Position numbers and translations under genes: made by a program. This document shows positions 57,830 to 64,000 of a DNA stretch of 64,000 nucleotides, in pieces. The stretch is taken from contig LNEV01000016.1 of the NCBI GenBank assembly GCA_001464335.1, positions 112,135-176,134 on the forward strand, given 5' to 3'. Every line of letters starts with the position of its first letter. Position 1 is the first letter of the stretch. The notes beneath the pieces were generated by a model. The model made no database searches. It was not told the origin of the DNA and worked only from the letters and a program-made list of their open reading frames with translations. Source of the DNA: Rhizobiales bacterium Ga0077545. GTDB taxonomy: Bacteria; Pseudomonadota; Alphaproteobacteria; Rhizobiales; Methylopilaceae.

Positions 57830-59854
57830 ATGGCAGGGATGGAACTCGACGAGGCAAAAGCCCGTCAGCTGGAAGAGAAGTTCGATTCAGAAGTCCGTTT
57901 CCGGAGCCTGTCCCCCACGGCCAACTGGATTGTCGGCACGGCGCTCGTCGTCCTGTCCATCTTCCACTATTACACCGCCGGGTTCGGCCTTCTGTCGGAA
58001 ATGGTGCATCGCGGCATCCACCTTGCCTTCGTGATTGCGCTTGTTTTCATGGTTTTTCCGGCCTTCAAGCGTGCCTACGACGAGCCCGCGACGGCATCCT
58101 GGTACAAGCCCCTCGGCATTCCGCTTTACGACTGGGCGCTCGCGATCGCTTCGGTCATCGCCGTCGCCCATGTGCCCCTTATTCCCCTGAGCGAGCTTGC
58201 GTTCCGCGTCGGCAATCCGACGACGACCGATGTCGTTCTGGGCTTGACGCTCATCGTCTGCCTGCTTGAGGCCGTTCGCCGCTCCGTCGGCTGGCCGCTG
58301 CCGATCATCGCCATCCTGTTCATGCTCTATGCTCTGTATGGACCTGTGATGCCCGGCATTCTGGTGCATCCGGGCGCATCGGTTTCAAATCTCGTCAACC
58401 ACCTCTACCTGACGACGCAGGGCATTTACGGCATCGCGCTCGGCGTGGTCGCAACCTATGTCTTTCATTTCGTCCTGTTCGGCGTGTTCGCGACACGCAT
58501 CGGGCTCGGCCAGCTGTTTCTCGATTGCGCGGCCTGGGTCGCGGGGCGCTTCGCCGGCGGCCCGGCCAAGGTTTCCATTTTCGGGTCGGCGCTGTTCGGC
58601 ATGATTTCAGGCTCCTCCATCGCCAATACGGTGACGGTCGGCTCTCTGACGATCCCGGCTATGATCCGTATGGGCTATCGCCGCGAATTCGCAGCGGCGG
58701 TCGAGGCCGCGAGTTCGACGGGCGGCCAGATCACGCCCCCCATCATGGGCGCCGCCGCGTTCCTGATGATCGAATTTCTGGGCCTGCCCTACACGACCAT
58801 CATCATGGCGGCCATCGTACCGGCCTTCATGCACTTCTTCGGCGTTCTGATGCAGGTGCATTTCGAGGCCAAGCGCAACGGCCTTCGCGGCATGACGAAG
58901 GAGGAACTTCCCGATCTCGGCGAAGCCTTCAAGCGCGACTGGCCGACCGTCATTCCGCTCGTCGTTCTCGTCAGCATGCTGATCATGGGCTACACGCCCT
59001 ATCTGGCGGCGTTCTGGGGCATCACTCTGTGCATCGCGGTCGGTCTTCTCAATCCGCGCCGCCGGATGAGCCTGCTCGATGTGTTCGAGGGTCTGCGCGA
59101 CGGCGCAAAGTACGCGCTCGCGGTGGGCGTCGCGGCGGCGGCCGTCGGCATCATCATCGGCACGGTGACGTTGACCGGCGTCGGCTTCAAGATTTCCTTC
59201 ATCGTCACCAGCACCGCCAACGACATCGCGCTCTGGTTCGGCACGTTCGTGCCGACCTGGCTGATGCAGCCGACAACGATGACGATTGTCTTTACGCTGC
59301 TTCTCACCGGCGTTGTCTGCATCCTGATGGGCTGCGGGATTCCGACAACCGCCAATTACATCATCATGGTGACCATCGCCGCGCCGACGCTCGGCCTGCT
59401 CGGCGTGGAGCCGATCGTCGCTCACTTCTTCGTGTTCTATTACGGGCTTCTGGCGGACATAACGCCACCGGTCGCGCTCGCCGCCTATGCGGCGGCCGGC
59501 ATGGCGGCGGCAGATCCCTTCAAGACCGGCAACATCTCGTTCCGCCTCGGCATGGGCAAGGCTCTGGTGCCCTTTGTGTTCGTGTTCTCGCCTTCGCTTC
59601 TGCTCGTGACGCAGGATTTCAATCTGCCGGACTTCTTCACGGCGTTCTTCGGCTGCCTGATCGGGATCACGTTCCTGTCCGCCGCCTTTGCCGGCTACAT
59701 GCTGCGCCATCTCGTCGGATGGGAGCGCTGGCTGCTTTCCGTCTGCGCCATCCTCCTGGTGGCGCCGGAAATCTATTCGTCGCTCGCGGGCCTCATTCTG
59801 TCGGCTCCCGTGCTGCTGAGGCAGATCCGCCTGTTCCGCACCGCACCCGCATAA
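57830..59854 (+). CDS. TRAP transporter fused small-large permease (TAXI type)
   Basis: A 674-residue membrane protein. The N-terminal quarter has the four helices of the small subunit, and the rest the DctM-type large subunit with TVGSLTIPAMIRMGYRREFA, SSTGGQITPPIMGAAAF and LMGCGIPTTANYIIM. It uses a sodium gradient. It follows the two receptors by 80 bases as one operon. Confidence 0.95.
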   Translation: MAGMELDEAKARQLEEKFDSEVRFRSLSPTANWIVGTALVVLSIFHYYTAGFGLLSEMVHRGIHLAFVIALVFMVFPAFKRAYDEPATASWYKPLGIPLYDWALAIASVIAVAHVPLIPLSELAFRVGNPTTTDVVLGLTLIVCLLEAVRRSVGWPLPIIAILFMLYALYGPVMPGILVHPGASVSNLVNHLYLTTQGIYGIALGVVATYVFHFVLFGVFATRIGLGQLFLDCAAWVAGRFAGGPAKVSIFGSALFGMISGSSIANTVTVGSLTIPAMIRMGYRREFAAAVEAASSTGGQITPPIMGAAAFLMIEFLGLPYTTIIMAAIVPAFMHFFGVLMQVHFEAKRNGLRGMTKEELPDLGEAFKRDWPTVIPLVVLVSMLIMGYTPYLAAFWGITLCIAVGLLNPRRRMSLLDVFEGLRDGAKYALAVGVAAAAVGIIIGTVTLTGVGFKISFIVTSTANDIALWFGTFVPTWLMQPTTMTIVFTLLLTGVVCILMGCGIPTTANYIIMVTIAAPTLGLLGVEPIVAHFFVFYYGLLADITPPVALAAYAAAGMAAADPFKTGNISFRLGMGKALVPFVFVFSPSLLLVTQDFNLPDFFTAFFGCLIGITFLSAAFAGYMLRHLVGWERWLLSVCAILLVAPEIYSSLAGLILSAPVLLRQIRLFRTAPA

Positions 59855-59874
59855 GACATTTTGAATTTGTATAT

Positions 59875-59904
59875 TTTACAAAAATCTTTTTTTTCAGGTT
59901 TAAT
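59875..59904 (+). promoter_or_regulatory. Candidate promoter of the sulfate-binding gene
   Basis: TTTACA at 59875-59880, an 18-base spacer and TTTAAT at 59899-59904 in an unusually AT-rich tract. Initiation near 59911 would put the hairpin at 59917-59951 at the very 5' end of the message. Confidence 0.35.
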
Positions 59905-59916
59905 TATTTACAGCGC

Positions 59917-59951
59917 CTCTCCGATGTGCTTATTGAAGGCACATCGGAGAG
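59917..59951 (+). promoter_or_regulatory. Perfect inverted repeat that masks the ribosome site of the sulfate-binding gene
   Basis: The arms CTCTCCGATGTGC and GCACATCGGAGAG (13 bp, no mismatch) flank a 9-base loop TTATTGAAG. The 3' arm contains the GGAGAG ribosome site that lies 9-11 bases before ATG 59961. It may be an RNA switch or thermometer, or a DNA operator; no terminator T-run follows. Confidence 0.7.
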
Positions 59952-59960
59952 ATCAAACTC

Positions 59961-60962
59961 ATGAATCGCCTGTTATTTGCGGCCCTGGCCAGCACGCTCG
60001 CCTTTGCCGCCCCCGTCCGTGCGCAGGACAGCAACACGCTGCTGAACGCGTCCTATGACATCGGCCGCGAGCTCTATGCGGCCATCAATGTCGAGTTCGC
60101 GAAGGACTACAAGGCCAAGACCGGCAAGGACATCACGATCAACCAGTCGCATGCGGGCACGTCCAAGCTCGCGCGCTCGATCGCCGAAGGCCTCGAAGCC
60201 GATCTCGTCACCTTCAACCAGACGACCGACATCGATTTCCTGGCCAAGAACGGCCTTGTCACCAAAGAGTGGCAGAAGGCGTTCCCGAACAATGCCTCGC
60301 CCTATTATTCGCTGCCGGCCTTCGTCGTGCGCAAGGGCAACCCGAAGAACATCAAGAACTGGGACGATCTGGTTCGCGACGACGTGAAGCTCGTTTTCCC
60401 GAACCCCAAGACCTCGGGCAATGCGCGCTACACCTATCTCGCGGCCTATGCCTTCGCGCTCGAAAAGTTCGACAACGACACGGCCAAGGCCGATGAGTTC
60501 GCCAAGAAGCTGCTCGCCAATGTCGCGGTGTTCGACACCGGCGGCCGCGGCGCAACGACCACCTTCGTCGAGCGCGAAACCGGCGATGTGCTCATCACCT
60601 TCGAGGCCGAGACGAACGGCATCGTCAAGCAGTACGGCGAAGACAAATTCGAGACCCTCGTTCCGCCGGTGAGCCTGCTCGCCGAGTTCCCTGTCGCGAT
60701 CGTCGAAAAATATGCCGAGAAGCACGGCACGAAGGATCTGGCCAAGACCTATCTGGACTATCTGTACTCGACCGAAGGCCAGACGGTGATCGCCAGCTTC
60801 TCAAACCGCGTTCACGATCCCAAAGTGGTCGAGGCGAACAAGGCCAGCTTCCCGGACGTAAAGCTCTACACGGTCGAAGAGGTCTTCGGCGGCTGGGACA
60901 AGACCCAGGAAGTTCATTTCGCGTCCGGCGGCAAGCTCGACCAGCTTTTCCCGACGAACTGA
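59961..60962 (+). CDS. sbp: Sulfate ABC transporter periplasmic binding protein
   Basis: A 333-residue receptor with a signal peptide (MNRLLFAALASTLAFAAP, cut after VRA). LLNASYDIGRELYAAIN and NQSHAGTSKLARSIAEGLEAD are the sulfate-site blocks; VFPNPKTSGNARYTYLAAYA and FDTGGRGATTTF follow. It binds sulfate or thiosulfate. No CysTWA genes are nearby, so it feeds a transporter elsewhere. Expression is probably governed by the leader hairpin at 59917-59951. Confidence 0.95.
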   Translation: MNRLLFAALASTLAFAAPVRAQDSNTLLNASYDIGRELYAAINVEFAKDYKAKTGKDITINQSHAGTSKLARSIAEGLEADLVTFNQTTDIDFLAKNGLVTKEWQKAFPNNASPYYSLPAFVVRKGNPKNIKNWDDLVRDDVKLVFPNPKTSGNARYTYLAAYAFALEKFDNDTAKADEFAKKLLANVAVFDTGGRGATTTFVERETGDVLITFEAETNGIVKQYGEDKFETLVPPVSLLAEFPVAIVEKYAEKHGTKDLAKTYLDYLYSTEGQTVIASFSNRVHDPKVVEANKASFPDVKLYTVEEVFGGWDKTQEVHFASGGKLDQLFPTN

Positions 60963-60988
60963 GTTTTTCACAAACGTAACGACACGAT

Positions 60989-61018
60989 ACGGCCGGGCAT
61001 TGCCCGGCCGTTCTGCTT
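60989..61018 (+). terminator. Terminator after sbp
   Basis: A 10-bp stem ACGGCCGGGC / GCCCGGCCGT with an ATT loop then TCTGCTTT, between the convergent sbp and yeiH genes. Confidence 0.75.
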
Positions 61019-61025
61019 TGGGGCA

Positions 61026-62027
61026 TCAGGGAAGCGGCAGGATCATCAACGCCGCCGCGCTCAGCGCGCCGATCACCAGAAGCGACAGCACACCCGCGGC
61101 AAGAACGCGCCCGCCGGAACTCAGAACGTCGCGCAGGTTGACCTCAAGGCCCAACCCCGCCATCGCGATGATTGTCAGCACGCCAGCCGTTCCGCGAAGC
61201 CAGGGCAGCGCAAGATCGGGAATGACGCCAACCGAGCGCAGGATCATCATCACGGCAAACCCGAGCACGAACCACGGCACGATGCGATGCAGCGGCAGGC
61301 GGGCGGCCTCCCCCCGGCGCAAAAGGCTCAGCGCGACGAGAACCGGCCCGAGCAAGAGCACGCGCATCAGCTTGATGAGCGTTGCGGTCTGCACGGCGAT
61401 GGGTCCGGCTGTCGCGGTCGCCGCGAACACCTGCGGCACGGCATAGACGAGCATTCCCGCCAAAAAACCATAGCGCGCGTCCGCCAGCCCGGCGAGAACG
61501 CCGATCAGCGGCAGCAGGACGACCGCCACCACGCCCAGCGCGGCGGTGAACGCGATGGCCGCCGCAATCTCCTGCGGTTTGGCGCCGATGACGGGCGCCG
61601 CCGCCGCAATCGCCGAATTGCCGCAGATTGCGTTCCCGCAGGACACGAGAAGCGCCATCCGCTCCGGCAGGCCGACGAGACGCGCCAGCGCATAGCTCGC
61701 AAGCAATGTCACGACGACGATGGCGACGACCACGACGATGACGGCGAAGCCCGCACCTCCGATCGCCTGAAGGCTTGTCGAGGCGCCGAGCAGAACAATG
61801 GCGATTTCGAGCGGGATGCGCGAAGAGGCACGCACGCCGGGACGGAAGCGCTCGCCCGGACTGAACCCCGTATTTACAGCAGTGCCGAGAATGATCGCCG
61901 CGACGAGGCTTTCGACCCAGGCCCGGCCGGTCAGATGCACTTGCGCGCGGTCGAGCGCGAAAGCCAGGACCGCAATGGCAATCGTGAGCAGGACTCCCGG
62001 CAGGAGACGGATTGCGCTTTTCGCCAT
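61026..62027 (-). CDS. yeiH: YeiH family putative sulfate/sulfite exporter
   Basis: A 333-residue membrane protein with about ten helices. The family blocks LVSCGNAICGNSAIAAAAPVI and ATAGPIAVQTATLIKLMRVL are present. ATG 62027 has AGAGG 5 bases before it; a GTG two codons upstream is also possible. Divergent from a LysR regulator, which in enteric bacteria (YeiE) controls yeiH in response to sulfite. Its location beside sbp supports a sulfur oxyanion role. Confidence 0.86.
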   Translation of the reverse strand: MAKSAIRLLPGVLLTIAIAVLAFALDRAQVHLTGRAWVESLVAAIILGTAVNTGFSPGERFRPGVRASSRIPLEIAIVLLGASTSLQAIGGAGFAVIVVVVAIVVVTLLASYALARLVGLPERMALLVSCGNAICGNSAIAAAAPVIGAKPQEIAAAIAFTAALGVVAVVLLPLIGVLAGLADARYGFLAGMLVYAVPQVFAATATAGPIAVQTATLIKLMRVLLLGPVLVALSLLRRGEAARLPLHRIVPWFVLGFAVMMILRSVGVIPDLALPWLRGTAGVLTIIAMAGLGLEVNLRDVLSSGGRVLAAGVLSLLVIGALSAAALMILPLP

Positions 62028-62069
62028 CGGCACCTCTTGCCGTCATGGCTAGCACGAAGCATTCATTTG

Positions 62070-62112
62070 AAATAATCGAATAGTTTTTGTCATTTCATTC
62101 GTTATTATCGAA
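62070..62112. promoter_or_regulatory. Candidate LysR operator between yeiH and its regulator
   Basis: The AT-rich 87-base gap holds the inverted repeat TTCG-TTATTAT-CGAA at 62098-62112, plus a related half-site AATAATCGAAT near 62071-62081. The spacing suits a LysR tetramer regulating both divergent genes. Confidence 0.5.
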
Positions 62113-62114
62113 CA

Positions 62115-63005
62115 ATGACGCTGGAACAGATTTCGATCTTCGTCGCCGTCGGCGAACGCGAACACCTCACGCGGGCCGCCGAGGCGCTTGGGCTAACGCC
62201 GTCGGCGGTGAGCGCCGCGATCAAAACGCTCGAAAACCAGCACAATGTTCACCTGTTCGACCGGGTTGGACGCGGCATCGCGCTGACGCGCGAGGGACGC
62301 GCGTTTCTCGATCAGGCCCGGGCCCTGCTGGCGCAGGCGCAATCGGCCTGCCATCTGCTGCGCGACCTTGGCGGCATGGGGAGCGGCGTTCTAGACGTCC
62401 ATGCTAGCCAGACCATAGCCAGCTATTGGCTTCCCGCGCGCCTCATGCGCTTTCACGAAGCACATCCTGACATCGAGATCCGGCTCCATGTCGGCAACAC
62501 CCGACAGGTCGCCGACGCCGTTCGCGAAGGCCGCGCGGAAATCGGTTTCGCGGAAGGCGCCGTCGACGACACCTCCCTGAACGTCACGAACATGTCCGAG
62601 GATCAGCTTGTCGTCGTGGTGCGCGCGGACCATCCGCTGTCGCGCCGCCGAAGACCCAATGCAAGGGACATCGTTTCAAATGCGGCGTGGATCATGCGTG
62701 AACCCGGCTCGGGCACACGTTCGGAATTCGAGGAGGGCTTGCGGCGTCTCGGCTGCGCGCCGGACGATCTTCGCGTCGCGCTGACGCTTCCTTCGAACGA
62801 GGCCATTCTGTCCGCCGTTCGCGAAGGGGGCTGTGCGGCGGCCATCTCGAAGAGCGTTGCCACGCCGTTTCTCGACAACGGCGACCTCGTGGCGCTCGAC
62901 ATCGATCTACCGGTTCGCGCCTTCCGCATCGTCCGGCATTCGGAAAGACATGTCAGTCCGGCGGCGCGGGCGTTTTTTGCATTGTGCGCGAACATTGCTT
63001 CTTGA
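62115..63005 (+). CDS. LysR family regulator, YeiE/CysB-like
   Basis: A 296-residue LysR protein. The N-terminal winged helix reads LEQISIFVAVGEREHLTRAA and GLTPSAVSAAIKTLENQHNV; the effector domain begins at about residue 92. It is divergent from yeiH with a shared operator-like gap, so regulation of yeiH and itself is likely; sulfite or an organosulfur effector is inferred by analogy to YeiE. The 63006-63157 gap after it has GCCTGAAAACAGGC, a small hairpin. Confidence 0.9.
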   Translation: MTLEQISIFVAVGEREHLTRAAEALGLTPSAVSAAIKTLENQHNVHLFDRVGRGIALTREGRAFLDQARALLAQAQSACHLLRDLGGMGSGVLDVHASQTIASYWLPARLMRFHEAHPDIEIRLHVGNTRQVADAVREGRAEIGFAEGAVDDTSLNVTNMSEDQLVVVVRADHPLSRRRRPNARDIVSNAAWIMREPGSGTRSEFEEGLRRLGCAPDDLRVALTLPSNEAILSAVREGGCAAAISKSVATPFLDNGDLVALDIDLPVRAFRIVRHSERHVSPAARAFFALCANIAS

Positions 63006-63129
63006 GCGCGCTTGGCCTGAAAACAGGCGTTCGAAGTGGTGCCAGCGATTTCAATTACTTGCGGGTCTGGATTAACTAAATTGAGTAAAATTGGAAGTTT
63101 TCGACCCTGATCGAGATTGAGTTTATTTG

Positions 63130-63180
63130 GTTTACGCTTTGTAAACAAAGCAGATGCGGCATTTGTCGAGGACAAGTGCC
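63130..63180 (+). promoter_or_regulatory. Two hairpins before the Gly-rich secreted protein gene
   Basis: Overlapping inverted repeats GTTTAC-GCTTT-GTAAAC (63130-63146) and GCTTTG-TAAA-CAAAGC (63136-63151) are followed by GGCATTTGTC-GAG-GACAAGTGCC (63158-63180), which ends one base before the ATG and contains the GAGGA ribosome site. They may be an operator and a translational hairpin. Confidence 0.5.
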
Positions 63181-63891
63181 ATGCGTATACTGCGTACACT
63201 TTGGGCGATTCCGATGCTCGCCCTGATTCTCGCTCCGGTCTCGGCCACCGCAGCGGGCTCCCACCTTGGGGCGAAGACCACTCCTGTCAATACATGCGAC
63301 CTTCAGGACGGTATCTTGCCGTTCTCGAACGTGTGCCGGGGAAATGAGCGGGGCACGACAACCGCGCTATCCCGGCCCGACACGCCTGACAAACCCGACA
63401 AGCCTGACAAGCCTGACAAGGACACAGGCCACAAAGGTCATAAGGGCCATAAGGGCAAAGACCACAAAGGCAAGGATCGCGACGGAAAGCATGGCGACAA
63501 GGGCGACCATGGTGACCGCGGCGGAAAGCACGGCGGAAAGGGTGATCACGGCGACCGAGGTGGAAAGCACGGCGGCAAAGGTGACCACGGCGACCGCGGT
63601 GGAAAGCACGGCGGCAAGGGTGACCACGGCGACCGCGGTGGAAAGCACGGCGGCAAAGGTGACCACGGCGACCGCGGTGGAAAGCACGGCGGCAAGGGCG
63701 ACCGTGGCTCCAGCGACCGTGGTAGCGACCGTGGTGGCGACCGCGGCTCCGGAAGGGGCGGAGATCGTGGCGGCAATGACAGCGGTTCAGACGCTGGCCA
63801 CAGCGGCGGAAACGGCAATGGTGGATCCAACGGCGGCAATGGCGGTGGAAACGGCAATGGCGGATCCGGCGGCGGACGCGGGGGACGCTAA
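63181..63891 (+). CDS. Secreted Gly/Asp/His/Lys/Arg-rich repeat protein
   Basis: A 236-residue product with a signal peptide (MRILRTLWAIPMLALILAPV to about residue 25), then a short region with two Cys, a PDKPDKPDK tract, HKGHKGHKGK, five exact 13-residue repeats GDHGDRGGKHGGK (residues 108-172), and a Gly/Ser/Asn/Arg tail. The repeats approach collagen Gly-x-y triplets with one extra Gly per unit. The charge pattern and His suggest polyanion or metal binding outside the cell. ATG 63181 is used because it begins the signal peptide. No family name recognised; a terminator follows. Confidence 0.8.
   Translation: MRILRTLWAIPMLALILAPVSATAAGSHLGAKTTPVNTCDLQDGILPFSNVCRGNERGTTTALSRPDTPDKPDKPDKPDKDTGHKGHKGHKGKDHKGKDRDGKHGDKGDHGDRGGKHGGKGDHGDRGGKHGGKGDHGDRGGKHGGKGDHGDRGGKHGGKGDHGDRGGKHGGKGDRGSSDRGSDRGGDRGSGRGGDRGGNDSGSDAGHSGGNGNGGSNGGNGGGNGNGGSGGGRGGR
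63502..63696 (+). repeat. 39-bp tandem repeat, five units
   Basis: Five in-frame 39-base units encode GDHGDRGGKHGGK and differ only at scattered third positions. The array can expand or contract by whole units without changing frame, so length variation between strains is expected. Confidence 0.9.
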
Positions 63892-63921
63892 GGCGTCCAC
63901 TGATTGCCTGTTACGAAACAG

Positions 63922-63949
63922 AAACCCCGCTGCGATGCAGCGGGGTTTT
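63922..63949 (+). terminator. Rho-independent terminator after the repeat-protein gene
   Basis: A 12-bp stem AAACCCCGCTGC / GCAGCGGGGTTT with a GAT loop and TTTT run. Nothing further is seen to the window end. Confidence 0.92.
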
Positions 63950-64000
63950 ACGTATTGCAGCTGGGCATTCAAGCATCGCCCTATGTCTGCTGGATTTTGA

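Noticed and set aside
63370..63700. CRISPR array
   Set aside because: The 39-bp units are contiguous, in frame and have no unique spacers; it is a coding minisatellite.
63367..63857. Proline- or valine-rich frames on the minus strand of the repeat gene
   Set aside because: They are reverse reads of a Gly-rich tandem array; the plus frame has a signal peptide, ribosome site and terminator.

Overview
This window reads as chromosomal DNA of a high-GC alphaproteobacterium of the order Hyphomicrobiales (Rhizobiales). The evidence is gene order and family content. It has the tandem set trpF-trpB-trpA-accD-folC, the set lapA-ihfB-sppA-rpsA-cmk-aroA next to a TIGR02300 protein and tRNA-Ala(GGC), and the line ahcY-divL-tsaE/amgK-murU-addB-addA-trxA. 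AccD lacks the zinc-finger cysteines, as in rhizobia. A polyamine pair makes homospermidine, and Hsp20 is paired with DUF1150. The genus cannot be fixed from the sequence alone.

Layout. 1-1.3 kb: 5' part of a gamma-glutamyltransferase gene that runs off the left edge, and a small membrane protein. 1.3-5.7 kb: ornithine decarboxylase behind a long structured leader, a GNAT acetyltransferase, homospermidine synthase and a periplasmic ClpP-like protein. 5.8-6.2 kb: a stand-alone receiver protein. 6.2-11.2 kb: a zinc uptake and delivery block, all on the minus strand. It comprises a Zur-type box, a 54-residue His-rich membrane peptide, znuC, znuB, znuA, a COG0523/CobW GTPase and a WD40 protein. 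11.3-14.5 kb: a Bug-family binding protein, then a TPP riboswitch and thiC. 14.5-17.1 kb: a more AT-rich HAD hydrolase gene, an AAA ATPase and a cupin resembling manganese (R)-mandelonitrile lyases.

17.05-24.2 kb is the accessory, repeat-rich part. Two long inverted non-coding repeats, each about 0.7-0.8 kb, flank a small membrane peptide, acuI, a DUF930 protein and a DUF2254 membrane protein. A DUF559 gene sits between further small repeats. A degenerate third fragment of the long repeat abuts an AT-rich island with an XRE-ImmA/IrrE protease gene coupled to a DUF4411 (PIN-like) gene.

24.3-38.1 kb is core: S-adenosylhomocysteine hydrolase; a DivL-type kinase with tyrosine in place of the phospho-histidine; a TsaE-AmgK fusion and MurU (tRNA modification and cell-wall sugar recycling); the AddAB nuclease-helicase; thioredoxin. 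38.2-51.2 kb is also core: pncB, folC, accD, trpA/B/F, lapA-like, ihfB, sppA, rpsA, cmk, aroA, TIGR02300, tRNA-Ala. 51.3-55.5 kb holds a small protein, a lipid-A-N-domain protein with a family 2 glycosyltransferase, a DUF892 protein, Hsp20 behind a ROSE-like leader, DUF1150 and hrcA. 55.6-59.9 kb is a TAXI-type TRAP transporter with two paralogous binding proteins. 59.9-63.0 kb is sulfur related: a sulfate-binding protein whose Shine-Dalgarno sequence lies in a perfect hairpin, a YeiH-type exporter and a divergent LysR regulator. 63.2-63.9 kb encodes a secreted Gly/Asp/His/Lys/Arg protein with a 39-bp tandem repeat.

The observations most worth following are the His-rich peptide under the Zur-type box, the hairpin in front of the sulfate-binding gene, the repeat-flanked accessory region with its toxin-antitoxin-like island, and the repetitive secreted protein.
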